A stretch of DNA of 64,000 nt from an uncultured Bartonella sp. (GTDB lineage: Bacteria; Pseudomonadota; Alphaproteobacteria; Rhizobiales; Rhizobiaceae), in contig CAMLCZ010000001.1 in the NCBI GenBank assembly GCA_946478665.1, positions 1 to 64,000 of the forward strand, read 5' to 3'. Every line of letters begins with the position of its first letter. The first letter of the stretch is position 1. The notes under the pieces are model-generated. The model did no database searches. It saw only the letters and a list, made by a program, of their open reading frames with translations, and had not been told where the DNA came from. A program made the translations under genes and the position numbers. Shown here one piece after another: positions 36,553 through 46,274 of the stretch.

Positions 36553-37016
36553 GGCAGGGACTGCAATCGGTCAAGCGCGCCTTGCAAAATAAAAGCGGCA
36601 GCAGCTGAATCAATCCGTTCCGCACGTTTTGCGCGTGAAACATCCATTTCCAATAAACCACGCTCTGCTGCAACGGTTGAAAGTCGTTCATCCCAAAAAA
36701 CAAAGGGAATTGGTGAAAGCTTATCCATATTGTGTACAAAAGCACGTGTTGCCTGCACCCGCGGGCCGCTGCTTCCATCCATATTGATCGGTAACCCAAT
36801 AATGGCAACGCCTACATTTTCATGATTGAAAAAGTTTATCAATAAAGGTGCATCAATAGAAAATTTTTTGCGTTTTATAACGGGGCGCGGTGTCGCAAAG
36901 CGCCATCCAAGATCAGAAACGGCAATGCCAATCGTTTTGGTTCCTAAATCAATACCGGCTATATTTTTGCCACTTAACAAAAGATCGGGAATGGTTGTGA
37001 TATCAATAACGGGCAT
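36537..37016 (-). CDS. ruvX: RuvX/YqgF family Holliday junction resolvase-like protein
   Basis: 159 residues of the RNase H-like fold: [20 protein letters not shown] (first catalytic Asp), [37 protein letters not shown] (Glu), [17 protein letters not shown] (last Asp). In E. coli the family matures the 5' end of 16S rRNA and was first proposed as a resolvase. It overlaps the AidB-like gene at the 3' end and is divergent from the UPF0173 gene. Confidence 0.93.
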   Translation of the reverse strand: MPVIDITTIPDLLLSGKNIAGIDLGTKTIGIAVSDLGWRFATPRPVIKRKKFSIDAPLLINFFNHENVGVAIIGLPINMDGSSGPRVQATRAFVHNMDKLSPIPFVFWDERLSTVAAERGLLEMDVSRAKRAERIDSAAAAFILQGALDRLQSLPQTVG

Positions 37017-37109
37017 TTAAAACTGTTCTTGGTTGTATCTCGTGTTTTTTTCCATTTCAGCTCATATATGTATTTAGAACAAAATCCAAGAAAAAGAGGA
37101 GAATAGATC

Positions 37110-37814
37110 ATGAAACTTACTTGGCTTGGGCATGCGGCTTTTCGCGTTGAAACGGGTAATGCCGTTATCTTAATTGATCCATTTCTGACGGGTAATCCAG
37201 CTGCAAAAGATCTGGATATAGAAAAGGCTATTGATGGTGTTACGCATATTGCTCTTACACATGGGCACAGTGACCATGTGGGGGATACTGTTGCTATCGC
37301 ACGAGATAAGAATGTACCAGTCACTGCGAATGCTGATTTGGCAGCATGGTTAGGATCGCAAGGTGTTCAAAACCTGTTTCCCGGTAATACCGGGGGAACA
37401 CAATCCCATGACGGTTTTTCCATTACTTTTGTTAATGCACTCCATTCGTCCGCAGTATTGACAGAAGATGGTGTGTCACAATGCCTCGGGAATCCTAATG
37501 GTTTGATATTTCATTTTAACGATGCGCCAACATTATATCATATGGGCGATACCGATATTTTTTCTGATATGAAATTGATTAATGAGCTGCATGCGCCAGA
37601 AGTCGGAATAGTTCCTATTGGTGATATTTATACTATGGGGGGAGCGGTGGCTGCTTTGGCTTGCCGGAGGTATTTTGATTTCAAGACCGCAATACCATGT
37701 CATTACGGCACTTTTCCTGCACTTGACCAGACAGCTGAACGTTTTGTTCTTGGTATGGAAGGTGGAAAAACATTTGTGAAAACGCCAAAAATTGGTGAAA
37801 ATTTTACGCTATAA
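37110..37814 (+). CDS. UPF0173 metal-dependent hydrolase (metallo-beta-lactamase fold)
   Basis: 234 residues: [37 protein letters not shown] (HxHxDH zinc motif), [15 protein letters not shown], and [20 protein letters not shown]. The substrate is unknown. The ATG has an AGAGGAG site. A second, wrecked copy of its 3' third lies at about 40247-40490, on the far side of an inserted two-gene block (see findings). Confidence 0.93.
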   Translation: MKLTWLGHAAFRVETGNAVILIDPFLTGNPAAKDLDIEKAIDGVTHIALTHGHSDHVGDTVAIARDKNVPVTANADLAAWLGSQGVQNLFPGNTGGTQSHDGFSITFVNALHSSAVLTEDGVSQCLGNPNGLIFHFNDAPTLYHMGDTDIFSDMKLINELHAPEVGIVPIGDIYTMGGAVAALACRRYFDFKTAIPCHYGTFPALDQTAERFVLGMEGGKTFVKTPKIGENFTL

Positions 37815-37889
37815 TAGTTTTTTATTGCTTTTATCGCTTTTTATATGTATTTGATTGAGAATAAAATTCTATTTTTGGGAGGATATCTA

Positions 37890-38265
37890 ATGTTTGTAGA
37901 TATAAAACGGTCAAACGTGTTGTCCATCTTCCACGTATGGCGGTGAAAGGCGATTAAGCGGGACTTATGGACAGAGTGCAGTTCTCAGCTTTGTTGAGCA
38001 CTTGATGAAGTGGATGTTAATGGCGTCTCGCCGTTAACATCTGTTATGCGTAAAGATTGACTGAAGCTTATATTAATCAGCTGAAGCGTTAATTCCGCTA
38101 TACATGCATATGTCGCTGTCGCCGCTGTTTATGTCTAAGAGATAGCAACGACAATTGATAATAATCATTGATGCTTTTGAGGTGATCCCTCTGAGCATTA
38201 GAGGCTCTTTTGTACCATACGACAAGCCATACACAGGCATGTCCGCAGGTATTGATCGTTTTCAA
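37890..38265 (+). pseudogene. decayed partial copy of gatC and the 5' part of gatA
   Basis: From ATG 37890 the sequence follows the intact gatC at 40573 (TTTGTAGATATAAAACGGTC versus TCTGTAGATATTAAAACGGT; then TCAAACGTGTTG, GCAGTTCTCAGCTTTGTTGA, ATGAAGTGGATGTTAATGGC). It then jumps, with about 190 bases missing, into gatA (GAAGCGTTAATTCCGCTATA; TATGTCGCTGTCGCCGCTG; ATACACAGGCATGTCCGCA). Frames are destroyed by many indels and stops. The similarity fades at about 38265. The Shine-Dalgarno of this dead gatC (GGGAGG, 37877-37882) is better than that of the living one. Confidence 0.88.
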
Positions 38266-38387
38266 TTTTACTTGGGCGACTAAGGCAAGTGAAAGCTTCT
38301 GCTTTTTCACGAATTAAGAATAAGAAATGTTGAAATCTATCATCGCAAAATATTTTTAAAACAACTAAATTTTAAGAGGTATCCGTA

Positions 38388-39176
38388 ATGGATTTAGATC
38401 AAAAATTCACAGTCATTACAGGCGCAAGCTCTGGTATCGGCTATGCGACAGCAATAGCCTTTGCAAAACGCGGCAAAAATTTGATTGTTATTGCAAGACG
38501 ACAAGAGCCACTGGAAAAGCTTAAACAAGAAATTGCAAGCATTAATCCAGCCTTGACCGTGATTATTAAGCTTTGTGATTTATCACAACCTGTCAATGCA
38601 CATCATCTGTTCGATGATTTAAAAGATTATTTTATAGAAACATGGATTAATAATGCCGGTTTCGGTCATTATGGTACTGTAGATAGCCAAGATCTCAATA
38701 AAATTGAATCTATGCTACATGTGAATATTGAAGCACTGACTATTTTTTCAACACTGTACACACGAGCCTATCATGATGTTGAAGGGGCTCAATTGATTAA
38801 TATTTCTTCACGTGGCGGATATACTATCGTTCCCGATGCAGTGACTTATTGTGCAACAAAGTTTTATGTCAGTGCATTTACTGAAGGATTATCGCATGAG
38901 CTAAAAGCAGCCAAGGCTCAATTAAAGGCTAAAGTGCTTGCTCCAGCCGCAACACAGACGGGGTTTGGGCAGGTTGCTAACAATGTGACAGAGTATGATT
39001 ATGACAAGCGCTTTGCAAAATATCATACTCCAGATCAGATGGCCGAATTTTTACTAGCGCTTTACGACAGTGATTATTCTGTTGGCGAGATCAGCACAAA
39101 AGACTTTTCATTCTCTTTAAAAAACAGCGTCTTACCTTATTCTGGCAATATCTCAGAAAACCAATTAGCTAAATAA
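38388..39176 (+). CDS. short-chain dehydrogenase/reductase
   Basis: 262 residues of the classical SDR fold: cofactor loop TVITGASSGIGYATAIAFAK, VIARRQ after strand 2 (Arg favouring NADPH), NNAGFGHYGTV, active-site Ser in LINISSRGG, and YCATKFYVSAF (Tyr and Lys). It probably reduces or oxidises an unknown carbonyl or alcohol in the cytoplasm. An AAGAGG site precedes the ATG. It sits with the beta-propeller gene in a block flanked by decayed duplicates, so it was likely acquired or rearranged into this place. Confidence 0.9.
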   Translation: MDLDQKFTVITGASSGIGYATAIAFAKRGKNLIVIARRQEPLEKLKQEIASINPALTVIIKLCDLSQPVNAHHLFDDLKDYFIETWINNAGFGHYGTVDSQDLNKIESMLHVNIEALTIFSTLYTRAYHDVEGAQLINISSRGGYTIVPDAVTYCATKFYVSAFTEGLSHELKAAKAQLKAKVLAPAATQTGFGQVANNVTEYDYDKRFAKYHTPDQMAEFLLALYDSDYSVGEISTKDFSFSLKNSVLPYSGNISENQLAK

Positions 39177-39196
39177 TATATTTGGGGAACACGACG

Positions 39197-39982
39197 ATGA
39201 AAAAATTTTTCGTAAAATTTGCTTTTTTGCTTATTTTTCTAACTTATGGAACATTCGGAATGGCTCAAACACAAGTGGTTGCTACATCATTACACGCGCC
39301 AACAGGCATTGCATTTAATAATAAAGGTGAAATGTTAGTTACCAACTGGTCAGGAAATTCCGTTGTTAAAATAACGACACAAGGAAAGCAACAAGTTGTT
39401 TATTCAGGTATAAGTGCCCCAGCAGGTATTGTCGTTGATAATCGCGATAATATTTATGTCGCTTCTTATCAAGATGATTATATTTTAAAGATCGATAACG
39501 TTGGTAATGCATCAAAAATCGCCAGCGGCTTTCACACTCCTACAGGGATCGCGTGGTCAAATACGGGGGAATTATTGGTAACTAATCGTTCAACAGGCGA
39601 GATAGTATCGGTCAATATTGAAACTGGCGCAAAAAAGATTATAGCATCAAAACTTAACTTACCCGTTGGCGTGACACAATTGCCTAATGGTGATTTGGTC
39701 GTTTCACAATATAGTGGGAATTTAACACATATTAATGCCGCAGGTGTTCATAAGCAGTTAGGTTCTAGCTTTAATCGACCTGGCGTGGGTATCGTGACCA
39801 TTTCCGACCGTTCAGTTGCCGTCATTGATAATGGCGCAGGGGCTGTTCGACTAGTGAATGTTGATACAGGGGAAACAAAACTTCTCGCTAGTAATTTAGG
39901 TGGGGCAGTAGCTTTAGCCTATTTCAAGCATCGTTATTATGTTGGAACTTGGAATGATGGCCAAGTACGTGTTTTTGATTAA
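39197..39982 (+). CDS. exported NHL/SMP-30-like beta-propeller protein
   Basis: About 261 residues from ATG 39197, which follows a GGGGAA site (the track starts at TTG 39182). Signal peptide MKKFFVKFAFLLIFLTYGTF then GMAQ. The mature part is a chain of about six 40-residue repeats with the pattern P-x-GIA-x(n)-G-[ED]-[LM]-[LV]-VTN (HAPTGIAFNNKGEMLVTNWS, HTPTGIAWSNTGELLVTNRS, LPVGVTQLPNGDLVVSQYSG). This is a periplasmic six-bladed propeller, perhaps a lactonase-like enzyme or binding protein. It lies 20 bases after the SDR gene, so the two form an operon. Confidence 0.85.
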   Translation: MKKFFVKFAFLLIFLTYGTFGMAQTQVVATSLHAPTGIAFNNKGEMLVTNWSGNSVVKITTQGKQQVVYSGISAPAGIVVDNRDNIYVASYQDDYILKIDNVGNASKIASGFHTPTGIAWSNTGELLVTNRSTGEIVSVNIETGAKKIIASKLNLPVGVTQLPNGDLVVSQYSGNLTHINAAGVHKQLGSSFNRPGVGIVTISDRSVAVIDNGAGAVRLVNVDTGETKLLASNLGGAVALAYFKHRYYVGTWNDGQVRVFD

Positions 39983-40158
39983 TCTCGAATTAGCAAAAAT
40001 GAGCTGCAATATTTACCAGTAAGATCAATACAATAAGGGTAAATATTCCACCTTACTAACTCAATCAACATTTTCTTTGCGGGCGTTTTTTGCTTGGTTT
40101 TTGAAGTGCAGAGATAGATTGAGGATAAGTAACAGTTAACTTAAAAGTATGTTGGCTT

Positions 40159-40203
40159 ATTGCCCCGTTCGCGAGACAGTTTGTACGGCGCGGAAGGGGC
40201 AAT
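40159..40203. repeat. long imperfect hairpin after the beta-propeller gene
   Basis: ATTGCCCC (40159-40166) pairs with GGGGCAAT (40196-40203), and inner bases (GTTCGCG with CGCGGAA) extend the stem to about 15 bp with mismatches. There is no T tract. It stands between the propeller gene and the decayed UPF0173 fragment and could mark the end of the inserted block. Confidence 0.45.
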
Positions 40204-40246
40204 CACGTAAAACCTAAACCAGACAATGACGGCTTGTTGTGGCTGC

Positions 40247-40490
40247 TTCGTTGATATGAAATTGATAATGGATTGCATGAGCTAAAAAGTGGGATAGTTC
40301 CCATCGGCAACATTCATACTATGGAGAGCTGTCGTTGATATGGCGTGGAAGTAATTTCTATTTTAAGACCGCGATATCATGTTATCATAGCGTTTTTCCA
40401 AGGCTTCATTAAACACTAAAATACTCTGTTTTTTGCATGGAAGGTGGAAAAACAATTTAAGAGACACCAAAAGTCGGTGAAACGCTCAAC
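40247..40490 (+). pseudogene. decayed copy of the 3' third of the UPF0173 hydrolase gene
   Basis: The sequence follows the intact gene from about 37563 to its stop: GATATGAAATTGATAATGGA versus GATATGAAATTGATTAATGA; GGGATAGTTCCCATCGGCAA versus GGAATAGTTCCTATTGGTGA; GCATGGAAGGTGGAAAAACA versus GTATGGAAGGTGGAAAAACA; then GTCGGTGAAA. Indels and stops destroy the frame. It ends just before the leader of the intact gatC. With the dead gatCA at 37890 it makes a symmetrical pair of scars. Confidence 0.88.
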
Positions 40491-40572
40491 TTCTGACGGT
40501 CTTTTCTTGCTCTTATGGCTTATGACCTGTATAGCCAGAAGAAGGAATGTCTATTCATACGGGATTGATCTA

Positions 40573-40860
40573 ATGTCTGTAGATATTAAAACGGTCAAAC
40601 GTGTTGCTCGTCTCTCACGCATAGCAGTGAAAGATGATGAAGCAGAACGTATGGCCAGAGAACTGAATGCAATTTTAGGCTTTGTTGAGCAACTTGATGA
40701 AGTCGATGTTAATAATGTCGAGCCGTTGACCTCTGTTATACCTATGTCTTTGCGTACGCGCGAAGATGTTGTTACAGATGGCAATAAAGCCGCAGATATC
40801 GTGGCCAATGCACCATTAACAGAAGACCACTTTTTCCTTGTACCAAAAGTGATCGAGTAA
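40573..40860 (+). CDS. gatC: aspartyl/glutamyl-tRNA amidotransferase subunit C
   Basis: Small subunit of GatCAB, which converts Glu-tRNA(Gln) and Asp-tRNA(Asn) to the amidated forms. I start at ATG 40573 ([20 protein letters not shown], 95 residues). The 43 codons before it in the ORF are a frame running through the decayed UPF0173 copy. Conserved features: [40 protein letters not shown]. The upstream sequence (ACGGGATTGATCTA) has no good Shine-Dalgarno, unlike the dead copy at 37890. gatA follows after 25 bases. Confidence 0.94.
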   Translation: MSVDIKTVKRVARLSRIAVKDDEAERMARELNAILGFVEQLDEVDVNNVEPLTSVIPMSLRTREDVVTDGNKAADIVANAPLTEDHFFLVPKVIE

Positions 40861-40885
40861 TGTACGATTTTTTGATTTTCGAGGC

Positions 40886-42373
40886 ATGATTATGACTGAT
40901 TTAACGAAGCTGACAATTGCCGAGGCTCGTGACGCTTTGAAACAGCGTGAAATCAAGGCAACAGAATTGACTGATGCTTATCTTAAAGCAATTGAAGCGT
41001 CTAATCCCGCTATAAATGCGTATGTCGCTGTTACCGCCGATCATGCCCAAGAGATGGCAAAGGCATCGCAAAAACGCATTGATGATAATGAAATGGGTGC
41101 TCTTGAGGGTATCCCTCTTGGTATCAAAGACCTTTTTGCAACATATGATATCCATACACAGGCATGTTCGCATATTCTTGATGGTTTTAAACCAAAATAT
41201 GAGTCCACTGTTACGGCCAATTTATGGGCTGATGGTGCAGTCATGCTTGGTAAACTCAATATGGACGAGTTTGCGATGGGGTCTTCCAACGAGACATCAC
41301 ATTATGGTGCGGTTATCAATCCATGGCGTGCTGAAGGATCAGACAAGCAACTTGTACCGGGTGGTTCTTCTGGTGGTTCAGCAGCAGCCGTAGCAGCCCA
41401 TTTATGCGCTGGTGCAACAGCAACTGATACTGGCGGTTCAATTCGCCAACCGGCAGCGTTTACTGGCACAGTTGGAATTAAACCGACCTATGGTCGTTGT
41501 TCACGTTGGGGGACAATTGCATTTGCTTCATCTCTTGATCAAGCCGGTCCAATTGGCCGCGATGTCCGCGATTGTTCAATTCTTCTTAAATCTATGGCAT
41601 CATTTGATGATAAGGATTCAACCTCTGTTGATGTTCCTGTGCCTGATTACGAAAGTTTCATAGGAAAATCAGTAAAAGGCATGAAAATCGGTATTCCAAA
41701 AGAATATCGTGTTGATGGCATGTCTGAAGAAATCTTGAACCTTTGGCAAAAGGGCATTGATTGGCTGAAAGATGCAGGTGCAGAAATCGTCAATATTTCG
41801 CTACCTCATACAAAATATGCTTTGCCAGCCTATTATATCGTAGCGCCAGCGGAAGCCTCTTCCAACTTGGCACGTTACGATGGTGTACGGTTCGGTCTGC
41901 GTGTGCCGGGCAAAGATATTATTGAAATGTATGAAAATACGCGTTCGGAAGGATTTGGAAACGAAGTTAAGCGCCGTATATTGATAGGCACATACGTGTT
42001 ATCTGCCGGTTATTATGATGCTTATTACCTCAAAGCCCAAAAGGTCAGAACGCTTATCAAACAAGATTTTGATAATTGTTTTGATGCTGGTGTTGACGCG
42101 ATATTAACGCCAGCAACACCGACACCAGCTTTTGGTATTGCCGACGAAAAACTGAAAAGTGATCCTGTGGCAATGTATCTTAATGATATTTTCACGGTGA
42201 CCGTTAATATGGCTGGCTTACCGGGAATATCCTTGCCTGCAGGTCTTTCTTCAGATGGTTTGCCATTGGGACTTCAGCTTATCGGTAAGCCTTTTGGCGA
42301 AGGCGAATTATTTCAGACAGCTCATATAATTGAACAGGCAGCTGGTAAGTTCTCACCTAAAAAGTGGTGGTAA
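40886..42373 (+). CDS. gatA: aspartyl/glutamyl-tRNA amidotransferase subunit A
   Basis: Amidase subunit of GatCAB that releases ammonia from glutamine or asparagine. The 495-residue product has the Ser-cisSer-Lys triad: Lys in [12 protein letters not shown], cis-Ser in [14 protein letters not shown], nucleophile Ser in [20 protein letters not shown] lies five bases before ATG 40886; the Met two codons later is an alternative. gatB is not adjacent in this window. It ends before a strong terminator. Confidence 0.96.
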   Translation: MIMTDLTKLTIAEARDALKQREIKATELTDAYLKAIEASNPAINAYVAVTADHAQEMAKASQKRIDDNEMGALEGIPLGIKDLFATYDIHTQACSHILDGFKPKYESTVTANLWADGAVMLGKLNMDEFAMGSSNETSHYGAVINPWRAEGSDKQLVPGGSSGGSAAAVAAHLCAGATATDTGGSIRQPAAFTGTVGIKPTYGRCSRWGTIAFASSLDQAGPIGRDVRDCSILLKSMASFDDKDSTSVDVPVPDYESFIGKSVKGMKIGIPKEYRVDGMSEEILNLWQKGIDWLKDAGAEIVNISLPHTKYALPAYYIVAPAEASSNLARYDGVRFGLRVPGKDIIEMYENTRSEGFGNEVKRRILIGTYVLSAGYYDAYYLKAQKVRTLIKQDFDNCFDAGVDAILTPATPTPAFGIADEKLKSDPVAMYLNDIFTVTVNMAGLPGISLPAGLSSDGLPLGLQLIGKPFGEGELFQTAHIIEQAAGKFSPKKWW

Positions 42374-42488
42374 CTTTATAGGTATAAAACCAAACAGGAG
42401 CAATCCTGCTCGGTTGGCTTGAACGGCGTGTTTCTGTCGCCAGATAGATCTGTTCTCGTTCAGAGAGTGTTTAAAGCAATATCATTTT

Positions 42489-42523
42489 AATAGTGCAACA
42501 AAGTATTGTTGCACTATTTTTTT
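42489..42523 (+). terminator. intrinsic terminator downstream of gatCA
   Basis: AATAGTGCAACAA and TTGTTGCACTATT form a perfect 13-bp stem with a four-base loop (AGTA), followed by a seven-base T run. It lies about 115 bases after the gatA stop and before the convergent livF. Confidence 0.9.
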
Positions 42524-42627
42524 GACATCACTTAAAGGTAAAAATAATTCAATTTTGCCGGCGATCTTGATGGGCAGCCTTTTCCGTACCAACTACCCAA
42601 TTTATATCGCTTACTCCAGACTCTATA

Positions 42628-43338
42628 TCAGCCACCCAAATAGGCTTCTTTCACTCTTGGGTCATTCAGCATCTGTTTTCCTTCACCTTCAAGAATAATT
42701 TTTCCGACTTCAAGGATATAGGCATAATTTGCAATAGAGAGTGCAGCAAAAGCATTTTGCTCAATAAGCAAGACAGTTTTGCCCATTTCATTGATCTTTC
42801 TGATAATCGAAAAAATCTCATTTACCAAAATAGGGGCAAGGCCAAGAGATGGTTCGTCCAACATCACAACCTCAGGATTACTCATCAGAGCGCGACCAAC
42901 AGCAAGCATCTGTTGTTCACCACCAGACATGGTTCCGCCAAGTTGTTTTGAACGTTCTTTCAACCTCGGAAATAAATCGAATATCCACTCGATATCACGT
43001 GCAATACCTGCTTTGTCTTTTCTGATATAAGCGCCCAATTGCAAATTTTCGAGGACGGTAAGGTGCGGCATAATCCGTCGCCCTTCAGGGCTAAGTGCAA
43101 TCCCTCTGCGCAAAATCTCTTCAGGTTGTTTGCCTAGAATTTCTTCGTCTTTATAGATTATTTCACCGGATACAGAGCGGTTTAATCCAGCGATGGAACG
43201 CACTGTACTGCTTTTTCCAGCACCATTTGCGCCAATTAAGGTAACAATTGATCCCTGTTTGATGGACATTGTTAAACCTTGTACAGCTTTAATGGCACCA
43301 TAGTGAACATGGAGATTTTTGATTTCAAGCAGATTCAT
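42628..43338 (-). CDS. livF: branched-chain amino acid ABC transporter, ATP-binding protein LivF
   Basis: 236 residues: Walker A GANGAGKSSTVRSI, signature MSGGEQQMLAVGRALM, Walker B VVMLDEPSLGLAP, and the LivF-type ending YILEVGKIILEGEGKQML. One of two ATPases powering import of leucine, isoleucine, valine or related amino acids. Its start overlaps the livG stop (ATGA). Last gene of livKHMGF. Confidence 0.95.
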   Translation of the reverse strand: MNLLEIKNLHVHYGAIKAVQGLTMSIKQGSIVTLIGANGAGKSSTVRSIAGLNRSVSGEIIYKDEEILGKQPEEILRRGIALSPEGRRIMPHLTVLENLQLGAYIRKDKAGIARDIEWIFDLFPRLKERSKQLGGTMSGGEQQMLAVGRALMSNPEVVMLDEPSLGLAPILVNEIFSIIRKINEMGKTVLLIEQNAFAALSIANYAYILEVGKIILEGEGKQMLNDPRVKEAYLGG

Positions 43339-44108
43339 GAAAGTTCTCCACCGAGATAAGCTTCAATGACTTTAGGATTATTACGAATTTCCTCTGGGGT
43401 ACCATCTGCAATTAATGCACCATATTCCAATACCCATATATGGTTACATAATCCCATTACGACGCGCATATCGTGTTCGATCAGTAAGATTGTCAAATCG
43501 AATTCTTCACGAATTCTAGCGATGAAACTCAACAGCTCTTGGCTTTCTTGTGGATTCATACCAGCAGCCGGTTCGTCGAGTAACAAAAGCTTTGGCTTTG
43601 TAGCCAATGCGCGGGCAATCTCCAGCCGTCTTTGGGCGCCATAGGCCAATGCTGTAGCTGGTTGGTCATAAAGATGATCGAGATGAACACGTTTTAAGAG
43701 ATCCATAGCAGAATCGCGAATCTGACGCTCTTCTTGAGCTGCACTAGGTATATGCAATGCACCGGCAAGCCATGAACTTTTTTGCCGCACATGAGCACCT
43801 ACCATAACATTTTGTAGGACATTCAAGCCTGTAAATAATCTAATGTTCTGAAATGTTCGTGCTATGTGGCGTTTGCAAACAATATGGGGAGGAAGACCGG
43901 AAACAACATTGCCATCAAGCTCGATAGTGCCAGATGTCGGTTTATAGAAACCCGATATCATATTGAATACCGTGGTTTTTCCAGCGCCATTTGGCCCAAT
44001 AAGACCGGTGATACTACCATGCTCAATTTGCATATTGACGTCATTTACCGCGGTTAAACCGCCGAAGCGCATTGTGATGTTGTTAAGTGTCAAAATTGGA
44101 TTGCTCAT
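43335..44108 (-). CDS. livG: branched-chain amino acid ABC transporter, ATP-binding protein LivG
   Basis: From ATG 44108 (MSNPILTLNNITMRFGGLTA), 257 residues. The ORF track extends 20 codons upstream into livM, but the ATGA overlap with the livM stop fixes the better start. Walker A IGPNGAGKTTVFNMI, the LivG insertion with HIARTFQNIRLFTGLNVLQN, AYGAQRRLEIARALATKPKL as signature, LLLDEPAAGMNPQES as Walker B, and the H-loop LLIEHDMRVVM. Confidence 0.95.
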   Translation of the reverse strand: MSNPILTLNNITMRFGGLTAVNDVNMQIEHGSITGLIGPNGAGKTTVFNMISGFYKPTSGTIELDGNVVSGLPPHIVCKRHIARTFQNIRLFTGLNVLQNVMVGAHVRQKSSWLAGALHIPSAAQEERQIRDSAMDLLKRVHLDHLYDQPATALAYGAQRRLEIARALATKPKLLLLDEPAAGMNPQESQELLSFIARIREEFDLTILLIEHDMRVVMGLCNHIWVLEYGALIADGTPEEIRNNPKVIEAYLGGELS

Positions 44109-45163
44109 GCTTCTTCTCCGCCTTTCGACGCTGGCTGACGCTTGAAAAAGCGATAGATGCCATTCCAAGAAAATTCGCGTGTTCCTAATAGGCCGCTTCG
44201 CCAGAAAAGAATAATGGCCATGAGGAGTATTGAGAAAATAACCATACGTAAGCCAGGGATACCTGGTAGTTGCATAAATCCGAGATTAAGGGGCTGTTCA
44301 ACGATACGCAGCCATTCTAGCAATACAGTTATAATGACGCTGCCAATAATGCTCCCCGTGATGGAACCTAAGCCACCAGCTACAACGATCATTAAAATAT
44401 TGAATGTCAAAAGAAAGTTGAACATCTTAGGGTCAATTGTTGAAATGAGGGCGGCCGTCAATGCTCCACCAACTCCAGCAAAGAATGCACCAATGACAAA
44501 TGACAGACAGCGATAAAAGAAAGTATTTATTCCCATTGTTTTCGCTGCAATTTCATCATCTCTGATTGCACAGAGCGCGTTGCCGGTATTGCTCCTCAAT
44601 AACATAACGATGAAAATAACGGTAAAAGCCAACCAACCGTAATTCCACCATAAATTGCCATCTTGCGGTATGCCTTTTATTCCCAGTGAACCATTTGTAA
44701 TGGGGGTTGCATTGGTTATGACCACACGAATTATTTCTGCAAATCCTAGTGTCGCTATTCCAAGATAGTCGCCACCAAGGCGCAATACCGGAATTGCAAT
44801 GAATAGACCAAGAAGTGCGGCACAAAGTCCACCAATGATAACCGCAAAAAAGAATGGTAACTGGAGATGCAATAGTGGACCAAAAATTGGCTCAAGGATC
44901 CACATCATTTCCTTTTGTTCGGGCGATAGCAATAAAATAGCACAAACATAGGCGCCAACAGCCATAAAACCAGCATGCCCAAGCGAAAACATACCAGTGA
45001 ATCCATAGATGAGATTTAATGAGATAGCCAATATTGCATTGATGGCTATGAGATTTAAAATACGAACAGTGTAGGCATCAAAATTACGTTCAGCATAAAA
45101 GAGAAACGCGACCAGACACGCAATGCACAGAAATGATAAAATAATTTGCGAGGACTTTGACAT
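44105..45163 (-). CDS. livM: branched-chain amino acid ABC transporter, permease LivM
   Basis: 352-residue inner-membrane permease. Starts MSKSSQIILSFLCIACLVAF, with family motifs LNLIYGFTGMFSLGHAGFMA and GGDYLGIATLGFAEIIRVVI, and the coupling-helix region ALCAIRDDEIAAKTMGINTF that docks on the ATPases. Its start shares bases with the livH stop (TAATG) and its stop with the livG start. Confidence 0.94.
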   Translation of the reverse strand: MSKSSQIILSFLCIACLVAFLFYAERNFDAYTVRILNLIAINAILAISLNLIYGFTGMFSLGHAGFMAVGAYVCAILLLSPEQKEMMWILEPIFGPLLHLQLPFFFAVIIGGLCAALLGLFIAIPVLRLGGDYLGIATLGFAEIIRVVITNATPITNGSLGIKGIPQDGNLWWNYGWLAFTVIFIVMLLRSNTGNALCAIRDDEIAAKTMGINTFFYRCLSFVIGAFFAGVGGALTAALISTIDPKMFNFLLTFNILMIVVAGGLGSITGSIIGSVIITVLLEWLRIVEQPLNLGFMQLPGIPGLRMVIFSILLMAIILFWRSGLLGTREFSWNGIYRFFKRQPASKGGEEA

Positions 45164-46239
45164 TAGATTTTCTCCTCGCTTTTTTTGCCCATAAGACCGG
45201 TTGGCATTACCAGCAAGATCATAATCAATAATATGAAAGCGAACGCATCACGATATCCCGATAGGGAAGGGAAAAATGCGATAATCATTATTTCAATAAA
45301 TCCTAAGAGAAGCCCACCTAACATCGCGCCCTCAACAGAACCAATTCCGCCAATTACCGCTGCTATAAAGGCCTTTAATCCGGGTATTACGCCCATATAA
45401 GGGTGAATTTGCGGATATCGTAATGCCCACATGATACCAGCAATTGCCGCTAAAGCAGAACCAAGACCGAAGGTAAAGGCGATAATTTTATCGACAGAAA
45501 CCCCCATAAGTCTTGTGGTTTCGATATCACGGGAAATTGCCCGCATCGCAAGTCCGGGCTTAGTCTTATTGATTATCCATAACAACAAGACGACCAATAT
45601 CAGAGAAACAATCGGTACTATTATTGCCATAGGTACAATACGAATAACACCGGTTGCATCAGCACCTAGATGCCATTGAATAGGCGTAACCAGAAAATCC
45701 GGTTGTTTCACGCTTTTGGGAACACCAGTGAAAAGCACTGTTGCCAAATTTTCAATCAGAAAGGACATACCAATTGCGCTGATTAACGCAGAAATACGAG
45801 GGGCATCACGTAAAGGTCTATAAGCAATACGATCAACCGCAATGCCGCCAGCGCTGGTTACAAATACAGCAAAACAGACGGCCAAAATCCAAATAGGTGT
45901 AAAGTCTTGCGGTGAAATCAGCGCATAATAGGCTAACGCCAATATGAGCATAGCAAAAATAATGCCCCAATAGGATTTTATCTGTTTTTTGAAGCCAATA
46001 AATACTGAGTAATAGACCAGAACAGCCAATAATATAAGCAATACAGCAGCCCACGCAGGCATGAAGCTGATTGTCGAAAAGAATACAAAATAAGCACCCA
46101 ACATAAAAATATCGCCATGGGCGAAATTTATAAGCCGTAGGATGCCATAGACCATCGTATATCCGATGGCTATTAACCCATATAGGGATCCTAATGCCAG
46201 AGCATTAAAAAAATGCTGGATGAACATTTCAGTGCTCAT
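45163..46239 (-). CDS. livH: branched-chain amino acid ABC transporter, permease LivH
   Basis: Permease partner of LivM. I choose ATG 46239 (MSTEMFIQHFFNALALGSLY, 358 residues), which has an AAAGG site. The ORF extends ten codons upstream. Motifs: IAIGYTMVYGILRLINFAHG, GIAVDRIAYRPLRDAPR, and MRAISRDIETTRLMGVSVDK (coupling region). A stable hairpin separates it from livK. Confidence 0.94.
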   Translation of the reverse strand: MSTEMFIQHFFNALALGSLYGLIAIGYTMVYGILRLINFAHGDIFMLGAYFVFFSTISFMPAWAAVLLILLAVLVYYSVFIGFKKQIKSYWGIIFAMLILALAYYALISPQDFTPIWILAVCFAVFVTSAGGIAVDRIAYRPLRDAPRISALISAIGMSFLIENLATVLFTGVPKSVKQPDFLVTPIQWHLGADATGVIRIVPMAIIVPIVSLILVVLLLWIINKTKPGLAMRAISRDIETTRLMGVSVDKIIAFTFGLGSALAAIAGIMWALRYPQIHPYMGVIPGLKAFIAAVIGGIGSVEGAMLGGLLLGFIEIMIIAFFPSLSGYRDAFAFILLIMILLVMPTGLMGKKSEEKI

Positions 46240-46274
46240 CTCGTACCTTTCTTTATTTATGCAATTCATAAGAG

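Noticed and set aside
40444-40572. 43-codon N-terminal extension of gatC
   Set aside because: It is translated from the decayed UPF0173 copy and leader, and GatC homology begins at ATG 40573.
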